Of a stretch of 64,000 nucleotides of DNA, positions 25,140 to 36,004 are shown piece after piece. The stretch covers positions 5,456,001 through 5,520,000 of the forward strand of contig JAKNDB010000109.1 of NCBI GenBank assembly GCA_024305405.1. Direction: 5' to 3'. Made by a program: the position numbers and the translations under genes. This stretch comes from Dirofilaria immitis (lineage: Eukaryota > Nematoda > Chromadorea > Rhabditida > Onchocercidae). The notes below the pieces were generated by a model, which did not search any database, had not been told where the DNA came from, and worked only from the letters and a program-made list of their open reading frames with translations. Within the stretch, counting starts at the first letter, position 1. Each line of letters opens with the position of its first letter.

Positions 25140-25940
25140 TTATGCATGTCTCAGAGGTGGAGCAACAAGTATAATGGCATCACCTCGAACAAACAACATT
25201 GGTATCTGACGTTTCGTTTGCTTATGCATTTCTTCGAAATTTTCTTCATCCAGTTCGACGGTGGTTACTGTTTCTTCCACTTGTGATAATATCATATTTA
25301 AATGTTGATCAAACGCATGCAAACGACCCCGAACCTGAAAATTTCAAACGCTTCTTGAAATCATAAAGCACCATTGCAATAGTGATAGATTGGAATGACC
25401 GAAGTTTGATTTCAGAATTTATCATTTTCATGGCCTACAGTTTTTTATCAACCATGATACAGAAAAACCACAATAAAGGGACTTAAACTGACCAAAAAAT
25501 GATCAAAATCAAAATTTAATATGAGACAAGAGCTACTTTATAGTACTTGCTTTATACCATACATCCTCAGTCTTCAGAAAAGCATACTTCTGAATACTTC
25601 CACTGGCTACTGGTTAAAAACAAAACGAAATACAGCAAACCTCACGATCGTTGCGCATTTTCACATAAATCCGTTCATCTAAACTCAATCGAATTAAATC
25701 CAATGGCTCTTCCACACCTGTGCTTACTACCTGTAAATGAAACTTACTTATGAATTGATAAAGTTGCCAGTAATTGATAAGTTAAAACTGCTAACAATTA
25801 TAAAAAGCAAACAAAGAAAATACGAAAAAAAAAAGCACAAGCACAATACAGCATGTGATTAACGATAACGATGAACACATTATGCTTACGAAATACAGCA
25901 TGAAAAAAATTACATTTGTTTGTCCCTGTTCTGTTGCCAT
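25140..25940 (-). CDS. LSM3: U6 snRNA-associated Sm-like protein LSM3
   Basis: LSM3 is a subunit of the LSM1-7 ring (cytoplasmic mRNA decay) and LSM2-8 ring (U6 snRNA binding in splicing). Three exons: 25940-25914, 25730-25641, 25334-25140, all in phase, giving 103 residues, close to the family's usual 102. The sequence starts [18 protein letters not shown]. The Sm1 motif includes [16 protein letters not shown] and [11 protein letters not shown]. Sm2 includes [17 protein letters not shown]. The ATG lies one base after a GTTTAG acceptor, consistent with trans-splicing. No frame break. It sits between MSS4 (about 1 kb upstream) and the membrane-protein gene downstream on the same strand. Confidence 0.96.
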
Positions 25941-26937
25941 TCTAAACAGTCTCAATAACACACTACCTGCAAACTCCCATTAAGCAAACATGAATGAATA
26001 AGATATTAAAAAAACACATTAAATGAAGGCTTTCAACAAAAAGAAAAAGCCATTAATCGCTTAAAAAAAGTTCGAGTAAATTCTGAATATAATTTCAACC
26101 AAAGCAAGAAAAAAATCGATGTGCAAGATATGGTAAGTTCAAATTTGTGATACCTTTGTAAATTGTAATAAACAAGACATATACATAATCTTTATATTAA
26201 AAACATCAAAATACACAACTAAATACCAACCGTTCATAAAAACGTTTATTTAAATTCTTTAAAGGTCAAATACATCAATTTTTGAAATTTATTGTGTAAT
26301 ACAGCTGTTCATTTGAAATTCACAAGTAGTAAGCTCCAGGAAAGTGCAAAATTAAAAATCACTGCAAATATTTTCCGTAGTAATACCATGCATTCATTTA
26401 TTGTTTCAATAAATTTGCATAGCTAATATCTTCCTAATTTCTACTGACAACTTAAGTTAAGCGCTACTTTTTGTTGAGTACAAAAGAATAAAATAATATG
26501 ATGCTGTAAAATGAAATCAAGTTTAGCTTCTCAGGTCATATTATTTTATATCGAGCAACAGTCTAAAATAGGATCAGAAAGTAATGCATAATATAAATTC
26601 ATATTTTGCAACGTCAAGACAGAACTTTGAATATGACTAAACAGCCCGTCATATCAAACTCCATTTTCTCGTATATAAAAATAATTTTCTATTTCTTTTT
26701 TTTTGAAAGATGAACATTTACAACACTAATCTCAATATTTCGATGGTGGAAGGCAGATCTGCCTCCAAAAAAATGATATATTTTAGCATGAATCAAAATA
26801 TTAAGATCTATCGCAACAAAAAGGAACCAAATTGAAGTTATTAAAGCAACACCGTCAATCAAGACTGAATGTTGTTCTAGATAATCAAGCAAAAATGTAA
26901 AGAGATGGAATCACTAGCTTTTCAGAACAGTATTGAA

Positions 26938-27665
26938 TTATTCCTGTTTGACACGACAAACAGCAACGAAATGCGCTTTGGTTACTGGACACAGATATCC
27001 TACAGGACCATCCTCACAATTTGCGCATACTAAATATTTGACGCCATCACGAGCATGTGTGAAACCAATATTTTCAAAATCGAGACATTCTCTCAACCTG
27101 CCACCTACAACAACATTTGTAATTCCCTACGTGCGATGCTTAATATATCTCTTATGAACCTGAAGATGTAACTGCTAGTATTATGCAGACATTAGTGAGA
27201 TAATGTTGCAACTTGAAGAAAATATTTGTTCATTGACTTCCTCTAAACATATCGTTTAATTCATTTCCTGATTCGGATTACCAAAAAATATCTGAGGTTG
27301 TTTTAAATATATCTAAATGTCCAAAATAACAATGATATAATCTTTGGTTCTGATAATCTGAATATGGTGTCGCTTTACATCATAAATCTTTTCTTTTCAT
27401 AACTCACTTATTTTTTAAGTTCATAATTGAGTTAAGCACCACTGGAATTGTGCACTGTGATGTTTTCACGAAAAACAAACCATGAATTGATAACTTCTGC
27501 GCTTATCGAAGTATTGTTTTTCGCCTGTCGACAAAATGGTAAAGAAAATGGCTTGGCATCCACAAACGACGCAACATTAGGAGATAGTATAGCGCAGTTA
27601 CACTGTATGCAATGAAGAGGAAGGGCATTTCGATTGTTTGCAGAAAGATTCTGAAAAACATACAT
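26938..27665 (-). CDS. RABIF: MSS4 / RABIF, Rab-interacting factor
   Basis: MSS4 is a small zinc-binding protein that binds exocytic Rab GTPases in their nucleotide-free form and acts as a chaperone or weak exchange factor. Exons: 27650 (or 27665) to 27481, and 27097-26938, joined in phase. Zinc ligands are visible as CIQC near the start and CANC in FENIGFTHARDGVKYLVC; these are followed by EDGPVGYLC, and the protein ends CRVKQE. The joint reads SWLRECLDFENIGF, matching the family's W...FENVGF. The start is uncertain: ATG at 27665 gives about 114 residues, but a TTTTTCAG acceptor ends at 27651 and an unseen upstream start exon is possible. It begins about 120 bases after the stop of the MED9-like gene, which suggests a shared polycistronic transcript. 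Confidence 0.88.
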
Positions 27666-27784
27666 TTAGGAAGTTTGCGATAACAATACTATCTACCGCA
27701 GTGAAATTAGATAAAAAGAAAAGAAAAAATTGACCGTCAAATCTCCCAGTGAATTAAAGAAGAGAAAACAATACAAGATCATTA

Positions 27785-28529
27785 TTATGTGCTGAATGAG
27801 CGCTGGCCATTTCGAAAGGAATTGATCAAATTATCTTTCAATGCAATCCGTCGATTCAAATCAGCTATTTTCGCACGTTGGTGATTTTCGTTTCTGAAAA
27901 AGGAAAAATTTGTAGTTTTCTTTCCAGATATCTTTGAATGGAAGTTATAACACACAAAAACTTCAAGAAAAAAATCCTAATATTCCTATCTATTTTTGAT
28001 GCAGACAGCTTATTTTAAACATAAAGTATTTATTATGAATAAATATCTCTGGCATTATTAACAACATATGTATCATACCCAATTATATCAGAGGCAGAAT
28101 CAATAGATTCTTTGAACTGTTCCAGTGATGCTTCTACGTATCGTAGCTTTAATGCGATATCTGAACCGTTTCCCTTTTCAGCTCTGCAATGTAACAGTCA
28201 CTATTAATCATTTTATATCAAAACTTCGATTAAGATATTACGGCAGAAGATAGCGAGAGTAACTGCTGGATTTAAATGCTTCGAACAGTGAAAAAAAAAA
28301 ATAGCTTAAATAATATAACGAGTTAAAATAAGTCTACACTTCTTGAAAACATTCCGCGTCTGAATATGATAACAAGTCCTAAAATACGTTGATGATGAAA
28401 TCGTCAAACAATTCCATCCAACGAATGTGAGAAATAAATTAGAAAAACAACTTACAAGGCGATGAAATTGTGGATGCTGTTGTAAATGTTATTTAAACTC
28501 TTCAGGGCAGTAGTCCCATTCACACTCAT
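27785..28529 (-). CDS. Small helical protein, possibly Mediator subunit MED9-like
   Basis: Three exons, 28529-28456, 28183-28079 and 27893-27785, join in phase into an intact 95-residue protein starting MSVNGTTALKSLNNIYNSI and ending NSFRNGQRSFST. It is predicted to be almost wholly helical, with heptad-like spacing in LRYVEASLEQFKESIDSA and RAKIADLNRRIALKDNLI. Size, the break between two helices and the closing pattern of I..L...I..K..LI..F resemble the Med9 C-terminal domain, but identity is low and this is inference from pattern only. It could also be another small coiled-coil complex subunit. Exon borders are clean GT-AG, which makes the gene itself likely. It is the first gene of the minus-strand cluster and lies about 780 bases from the divergent ATP synthase g gene. 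Confidence 0.6.
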
Positions 28530-29312
28530 AATAACCACATTTAAAGAACTAAATCGATGAATACATTTAGTTATCCATTCAAACTTATCACACAAGATAT
28601 GGCATCCAACCAACTTCTACTCACAAAGCACCACGCTGAAATGACCAATAGTTCCCCAGAAAGTGCTATCCTCAGTACCACCTGTCGGCTCTTGTTCGAA
28701 TTTTAGATAGAATTATTCGGATATGACTATGTTTGTACGAGTGATATACAGAGTTGAAAGAGCAAAAGCTATTGGAGATGAGGGGACGGGGAATAGAGGA
28801 AATAGCATTGAACTGACTCCAAGTCATGTGCTTTATTGATCTTACTGCTAAATGAGCATACGGTCGGAACAGTTTTATGCCGTTTTTTTCTACTAAAATA
28901 TTTTCTAAAATGTTGCAGATTTCAGAATGAGTGTCGATTCAAAATCACTGAGTCACACAACTCTTCGAATTAGCGTGAACTCCCATTAAGAGTCTTTTTT
29001 ATGTGTAGTCAATATCATCGTTTACCGATTCTTTGAATTATCTCGAGCATATAATCCTGAAAATTATTTTTCACGATTCGCAGTAATGTGTGACATCAGC
29101 GTGTTTTCTCATTTTATAATATGTATTGTTTGAAAAATGGTTGCAATACGAACGTATAGGGACTACAAAAAAATCGTTCTTTTGTTGGAACGAAATCGAA
29201 ATCTATTTAAGCTCACTTGCTCTATATTTGAGTCAGCCATGCAAAACTCGTGTAGATACTTGTTTGAGTGCTTTGCTTTAACTGGTTTAGCAGTAGCAAT
29301 TATTTTTCAGGC
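28530..29312. promoter_or_regulatory. Divergent spacer between the MED9-like gene and ATP synthase g
   Basis: About 780 bases separate two start codons pointing away from each other, so promoters of both genes are expected here. No specific element can be named. The stretch ends with TTATTTTTCAG at 29300-29310, a strong acceptor two bases before the ATP synthase g ATG. Confidence 0.5.
29300..29312 (+). other. Probable spliced-leader trans-splice acceptor for ATP synthase g
   Basis: TTATTTTTCAG followed by GC and then the ATG. No upstream coding exon is seen, and the acceptor lies immediately before the start codon, as in nematode spliced-leader acceptors. Confidence 0.65.
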
Positions 29313-30389
29313 ATGTCAAAGCAGATAGGTCTTTTTGAAAAGTTGGCAAATGCTGCAGGTCACATGTATCGCTATCAACTAACTCAGGTGATAGCAATAG
29401 ATTTTTTTTTAAACCAAGCGTTTATTTATGTTATTGCGAGGTAAAGATTATCAACTATTGATTATTTGTAACTTTAGGAAAAAGGCGATGAATTTTTCTA
29501 AGTTATATGATCTTAATATCATAGATCACAGATACCTAGGGACGAATGGATTTCGTTGCAAGATCTTTGAATCGAATGCGCGCTATATATTTGAGAACTT
29601 CTGTAGAATTCCTGTTCGCAATTTTAATACTCTTTCTTGTAAAGTCTTCGTCTTTCTAAGCTTCCTCGACGAAAAACATTATGGAAAGATTGTTGGCATA
29701 AAGAACTAAAACCACCAACTTTGGATGATTGGTCAGCCATCAAGAAGGATTTCAAGCAAATGATGGATACCATTATAAACAGATCATATAACCAGTGGAC
29801 TGTTATGGTAAATTACTATTTGTTTCCTTCGTATTATTTTTTATGTGAAATAAAACTTGTTCACGAGATTTCAGAGCCTCGGATAATTGGCAACAAAATA
29901 TCAAAAATGGATTGCCGCTCTGATTTTAACAAGGTTGCCTCGTAGAATCATAAAACAGTATGGTGTTTGTAGATTCTGAAGTGCCATTTGTGGAGCATAA
30001 CACTAATTATTGTATTTTACCAGTTGTCATCTCAGTTGAAATGAGATAGAATTTCAAGCTATCATCGAAGTGCATTGTTTCAATGCCATTTCTTTATATA
30101 GTGAATAGATTTTTCTTTCATAAATGTTTGAAAAGGAACCAAAAATGCAACTACTTGGTTACAAAAAATTTTTGCTTATCCTACGTGATAAACATTATTC
30201 TTTTTACAGGATACGCTGGTTCGGACATGTGTTGCGGTAGAAATAATTTGTTGGTTTTTTGTTGGTGAGGCTATTGGACGTCGTTCATTTGCTGGTTACA
30301 TTGTTCCAGCAAATTATGTTGACAAAAAGCTAGCGAACACGGCAAAGTATCAAAAAAATAACATTTACAATATTATTCCGAAAACTTGA
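29313..30389 (+). CDS. ATP5MG: Mitochondrial ATP synthase subunit g
   Basis: Subunit g is a small inner-membrane protein of the F1Fo ATP synthase stalk and dimer interface. Exons 29313-29387, 29661-29807 and 30210-30389 are in phase and give 133 residues. Features: N-terminal MSKQIGLFEKLANAAGHMYR, the central ELKPPTLDDWSAIKKDF, and the C-terminal membrane helix EIICWFFVGEAIGRRSF followed by GYIVPANYV, matching nematode ASG-1/ASG-2 and the ATP-synt_G family. The exon 2 acceptor (TTTCTAAG at 29653-29660) was picked by phase. No frame break. The + strand open frames at 29137-29328 and 29428-29709 overlap it in other frames or lie in its first intron. Confidence 0.92.
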
Positions 30390-32358
30390 CAAACGTTATA
30401 GCTATCCTAAATTTTTACTTTATTTCGAAAGTTTCATCTATTTTAGCTTTTATAGACAACACGGTGATTAAAAGTTCAGTAGTGTTTTGTTAATTATTGA
30501 TAAATGCATGTAATCAATGTATCTAGGAAGGCAACAATCTGATTTTTGTAGCTATGTTAAAGCAGATTCATTTTAAGAAAATTGGAAATCGGATTTCGAT
30601 AAATGTCAGTATTTTGTGCTAACTGACATAATTTTTTTCGCCAGTATGTTTTAATAGATTTTAGTATATTTTGGTATGAAAAAGTGATGGTTTGCAGACA
30701 TTTGTTGTCATTATATTGAAAAAGATTTTGTGAATACCATATGATTTCGAGGTGATTTTCCCAAGGAACAAATTCACAAGTTGAAAATCAAAAGTATTCT
30801 CTTATCAGAGTGATTTGAAAAGTTCGGTATTAATATATTCCCTTGACTTGCGTTATGGTGAAATTGTGCTTTTGAACAGATTATTTAATTGTATCTCATT
30901 TTAAAAGTACATTAGCACGCACTATCTTCTTGATGCCAGTTTAATTAGTCACTAGTGCTCTTCTGAGTAGTAATAATCAAAGTTAAGTGAAACATACCAA
31001 AACACTGAAAAGCAATACAATGGAGAAAAAAAGCAAAATAATATGAAACAAATGTTACTTAAAGCTGAGGTTTTATCACATCTAAAACATCTTACAGCAT
31101 AAATTCAAGATTCATTTTTTCATAAAAGGAACCTCCTGCAGACATCGAGATCAGCGTTTTATTTATCAACGTTCCTCATATCTACTCTACTCATTTCGGA
31201 GACTTTTTCATCAACATTGTAATATCGGCAGCATGGTTAGGTACAACAACATAAGTCTTTTGAAATAACTAATTATTATTGTGTATTACTTACTTCTTTC
31301 TCATTCTACATAAAGATATTGAGACTACTGATGTCTTTGTCCATGACTGAATTTAGAAATCTGGTTTTTCTTCACCCCAAATAATTGACTAAGCGCAGCC
31401 TTCTACCTCACTGTCCCTGTCTCACCATTAGTTTTGCTGATTTTATTATTACCTCAAAATTTCCTCTTCTCGCTTAATCATACCTGTTTCATTTTAATTT
31501 TCTGTGGACACTAACAGTATAACTTGAAACACTGCTAAATAATTCACACAAATGCAAATACTTGCATACTGTTCTAGTCTTCAGTTCTCGTCAAACCAAA
31601 CAAGATTCGTCAAAAACTAGTAATAACGACGTTGGTGTTTGAGATGACATTCAGTAGATAATTTGGATCAACTTCAGTTCCAGGCCACACTGCTTTTTAA
31701 CCCGAACAGCTCAGGGCCATTTTAGACAGGAGTGAGGAGGGTTCGTTCCTATCAGGGGCCTCATCAAGTGCAATGCGATCTTGGATCATTGTATTGCACA
31801 GCGCGTTTGCAGCTCGTGCAGCTCATAATGTATTTCGCCACATATGCCAGAAATATAGCGTAGTTGGCGAAAGATTGGGAGAAGTGAAGTTGTATAAATG
31901 GGGAATGCGATGGAGCGAAGAGGATGGTGGTGAGTGAATATGATGTTGGAAGTCAGGATATTGAATGAGAAAACCATCAGTTGTTTAGTCTCGAGGACTT
32001 TTCATAAAATATGCAGAGGTGTGATTGAGGACGTACGGTCATTATTTCTCTGAGATTCGGCTTAGGAGCTGCAGCCAGTTATTCCGTAAATCGAAATATT
32101 CATGTTTACGCTCAGGCTCTCTGACATTAATATTCTAACAGTACGAGGGGACTGATCTATTGGCTTGCTTGGAACTTTGAGGAATATGTTTACTTCAGAA
32201 CTTTCATATTTTAGTGAGTTCTTTCTGGAAGTGTTTTGGAATGATGTAACAAGCATGTATGTGCTGTCTTGAGTTGGTAAAAAAAAAAAGAAAAAAGGAA
32301 AATTGTACGAATTGCACAACAATCCTAAATTTGTTTCGATAACTTTCTATGCTTTCAG
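30390..32358. other. Intergenic between ATP synthase g and TRAP-beta
   Basis: About 2 kb with no supported gene. The first part is AT-rich. A stretch at about 31630-32060 has visibly higher GC than its surroundings and precedes TRAP-beta by 300-700 bases, so it could contain promoter elements; nothing specific is recognisable. It ends in TATGCTTTCAG directly abutting the TRAP-beta ATG. Confidence 0.4.
32349..32358 (+). other. Probable spliced-leader trans-splice acceptor for TRAP-beta
   Basis: ATGCTTTCAG ends exactly one base before the ATG at 32359, leaving no 5' UTR, typical of a nematode trans-spliced start. Confidence 0.65.
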
Positions 32359-33552
32359 ATGAGGTGGAAATTGCCAGTACTTTTTCTTTTATATGTAACT
32401 ATCGTATATGGAGAAGATACAGATATAAATGACTCTGCACATATTGTTGCATCAAAATTTACGCTGTCACAGTATGCGGTTGAAGGAATGGATTATGTTA
32501 TTGATTATCGCCTTTACAACGTTGGTGATAGGGTAAGTGATATCGGATGTTATAATAATTGTGTTTATTAGATAGGTTTTCACAATATTAATATCAAGTT
32601 TATATTTTTATTAGTACTACTTATCAGTTCGAAGCAGCGACTGGTTTCCAAGATCATATTTGTGTCATCATCATTTGTGGACATTTGTTTTGTTATGTGA
32701 AATTAAAGTTATTACATGTAAACAAGCACAATAAATATAATTGGGAAGAGCAAATGTGGGATATTGTGTTTGCTAAGTGAGTTTTCAGGCTGCCCTACGC
32801 GTAGCATTAGATGATCGAGATGGTTTTCCCACGCAAGCTTTTGATGTTATTCGAGGTCTCTTACAGGTAATTTGTTTCTGTATTGGATTTTTCTGATTCA
32901 CAGATATTTTTAATAACTTCAGTAGCATATAATTTCTCGAGAAGTTGACTGATGTGTAAAAAGTTGCTCTTTAATTCCAGGTACGTTGGGAAAGAATAAG
33001 TCCCGGTAGTAATGTTTCACATTCAGTAGTAGTCCGTCCACGAGCTGTTGGTGCATTTAACTATTCATCCGCTCAGATAACTTACTATCCAAATGAAGAT
33101 GCGAAGGAGGTGCGCATCAGCTATACAACTGCCCCAGGCGAAGGTCTTTTATTTTCGTCTGATGAGTGATATTGTGAAGTTGAAATCCTTATTTAATTTT
33201 TAATGCGTTGAAGTTTATCTTTTTCGGCACCGCAGAAATTTTTATCTCATTTGAACGACAGTGTTTAGCGCTGAAGCAACACTGATAAAGTGGAATTGAA
33301 ATACAAAAGTAAATATGTATGTTATGTAAAAATAAAGCAAAACTTTGGTGCAAAAGAACTCTTGAAAAGTAAAGAATATCGTCAGGATATATCTATCGAC
33401 GAAAAGATTATGATCGGAAGTTTTCGGCAAAAGTGGGTGTGTGGTTGGTGTTTTTGATGTTGGTCGCACCATCAACAATTATTCCGTTTGTACTATGGTA
33501 TAAGAGTAAGACAAAATATGATCAGGAGACTCCGTCGAAGAAAAGCAAATAA
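32359..33552 (+). CDS. SSR2: Translocon-associated protein subunit beta (TRAP-beta / SSR2)
   Basis: TRAP-beta is a single-pass ER membrane protein next to the Sec61 channel. Exons 32359-32532, 32789-32866, 32981-33143 and 33386-33552 are phase-consistent and give 193 residues. Signal peptide: MRWKLPVLFLLYVTIVYG. The lumenal domain includes IDYRLYNVGD, ALDDRDGFP and VRWERISPGSNVSHSVVV, where NVS is a possible glycosylation site. The exon 3-4 joint reads APGEGYIYRRKDYDRKFSAK, then the membrane helix VWLVFLMLVAPSTIIPFVLW and a Lys-rich cytosolic tail ending SKKSK. The intact frame depends on the splice at 33143/33386. Reading on through the intron ends after a few codons. Confidence 0.94.
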
Positions 33553-36004
33553 ATTTCACGTAATTATCGCATTCCACTTTATTATTATTACCGAAACTTG
33601 TGAAAATGAGTTTTATAATAAGGTCTCTTTTATAACAGCAGAAATACAGCATTAAAGAAATTGTTGCTACGTGATTTTGTAATTAAGTACAGGTAGAAGA
33701 GCATATAAGCTTGGAAGAAACTAATTGTTTATCAATGAAGAGATAAGGTAAAAACGTGAAATTTGTAATTGAAATTTCTTGTTCTGTTGTGTCTACTTTC
33801 TTTGAAAAATTGAATTTAAGATTTTTAAAACTTCCAATTAATTCTTAACTAGTGTGTTCTGTGGTTGCCCATTTGCAAAAAAGAATGATTTTATTTTAGT
33901 TGAAAGCAAATTATGTTCTTGGTATTTAGTCGATTTAGTATAAAATGAATGGTTATTGTTGGTAAACAGCATTTATCGGTTTTACTGTTTGTTTTTCTCT
34001 ATGCTTATCTGAATAGCTGTGTTTTATATTTTTTTAACTTGAAATTCATCTTATGCACGTATCGGAATTAATCATTCGGGTTCAAACTTGTTGATTTCGA
34101 AAATAGCAAAATTGGTGTGTTATTGTTTTTATATTTTTTATTCATTCATCTTGGCTCTATTTCAATTTTTCAGTTGTTCTTCCTTTTGTAGTGTCAAACT
34201 ACTTATCTCATTGTGGTGTAAGTTATAGTACCATTTGTATGGAGTTCTGACTTCATAACTTTATAACTGATATTTTGTATGGCTTTAATAGGCTTATTGA
34301 TAAGGTTTACACAATTTTTAATTGTATAGCAATTTTGTTTTCTTCATACAATTTGCAGTACTCAAGTAAGGTGGATGGAAGAAAGATCACCTAAATGTTT
34401 AGCCTTACTTGTTTGCTGTGAGGGACGTACACTTTTTATGGATATTTTTGTGTTATGTTGCGCGGGTCTTCTAAAAATAAATAATTAAAAGACGGCTGGT
34501 ATATCAATACAGTTCTGCACATTTTCAGATAGTAACTTTGGAAATAGATTTAAGGAGATTGAGTTATTGTCGAGATCGTATGTGCGATATCCCAAGATTG
34601 TGAGGGATTCCGCTTTTCGAATAATCGCACGTGCCATAAAATTCCTCTCACATCTGATGTCTGGTTACATGCTTTACTTTGCGGTCTCTTTCATCTTGTA
34701 GATGTACTCTGCTGCAGTTCCAAATTTTCAGGTGGGTGTATCGGTTTGTAGATGGCAATTAAAGTAGGTTCAGACATATTTTTGCACAATTTCAATTTCA
34801 TTTCTCCAGCTGTGGAAGATGCGGAATGAATCATGGTTTGAATTCTGGAGCTTAGCTTGCTCGATCGTAAATTGTTAGACTCTTAATTTAAATTAAAAGC
34901 TAGAAAAGAAGCATGTTTACGAAAGCATGGCGACTAGTTTTCAAGCCATTCGCGTGCAGTGTTAAATGGACAATGCTACTAACTGTGTGTAGGTGCCAGT
35001 GTTTGGTGATTTATGTTGTCTACTGTACGACTCAAGTTGAGTTTTTGTATTTGGACTAACACGATCTCAACATCTTAAACTATGGATTTTGTTTACTTTA
35101 AATCTAAAACAAGTCAATATCTACGTTGTCATTGGCACTGGTAATCAACTGCGACCATTTTTTCAAACAGCTCTACTTCGTATTACTAGCAACTCCTTTT
35201 TATTACTTCAAATTCCTACTTAAATTTTGACGATACCTCGTAATTACTTACTGATTATATTGCAAATCTTTCATTCAAAGCAAGTGGGAAAAACATCTGC
35301 TGCATGAGGTTTCATAACTAATTAAAGAAATCCGTTTTTATTTAAGTTTATTTCGATCTGATATGAATTTTGCTACTGCTTGAAATCCTCTCTATTTAAG
35401 AAACTCATTTATGTTTCTTCTCTTTATACAAGCCGAGAAGAGAGAATCGACAAGCCAAATGAATTCTAGGCAGAAGTCGAAATTCAATAATGCCTATTTT
35501 AATCAAATTTTTATGTTTGTGATTTTATATGAAGAGTTGAGAATTAAAAACCTTTTAAAAATTTCTAAAAAATCAGCGATTAAATTAACTATACCAAATA
35601 GTATACTGCGCTCTTCCATCATAATCTGTTATCTCATTTCATTCTTATTCATATCAGTTGTTGTCTAATACATGTATAATAAATTTTTGAAACTTTGGAC
35701 GAAATAATAAACTGATACATAGATAAATATGATGAATATTCAAATAGCAACATGTGAGATATGATGCACTGTAAAGTGCTTCCGTTTTTCACGGATAGCA
35801 GCTGCTGTTGTCATGAGTATTTACTGGCAAGCGATAGATAGTAGGCAAATTATCGTCTTCTAGAAAAGAATCTTGTAATTATGAGACTCCGAAGCATTGT
35901 TTCACCATTATTCTTTGCAGTAATACTTTCAACCACTGCAACACAGTTGTTATTTGTAGAAATATTTCCTGAAATATATCATATTTGCAGTGCAGCGTAG
36001 ACGC
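33553..36004. other. Intergenic between TRAP-beta and the astacin gene
   Basis: About 2.4 kb of AT-rich sequence. The + frame at 35411-35668 has no domain and is not called. An ATG at 35881 opens a signal-peptide-like frame that may be an alternative first exon of the astacin gene (see that entry and the findings). Confidence 0.4.
35881..35955 (+). CDS. Possible alternative first exon of the astacin gene
   Basis: The frame starts MRLRSIVSPLFFAVILST, a good signal-peptide shape, and reaches a GT donor at 35956 in phase 0. That is the same phase as the exon 2 acceptor at 36314-36315. It would give the same mature protease from a different leader. Unproven. Confidence 0.35.

Noticed and set aside
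27061..27110. Frame break in MSS4 exon 2
   Set aside because: The acceptor CAG before 27097 gives a continuous SWLRECLDFENIG reading; no indel is needed.
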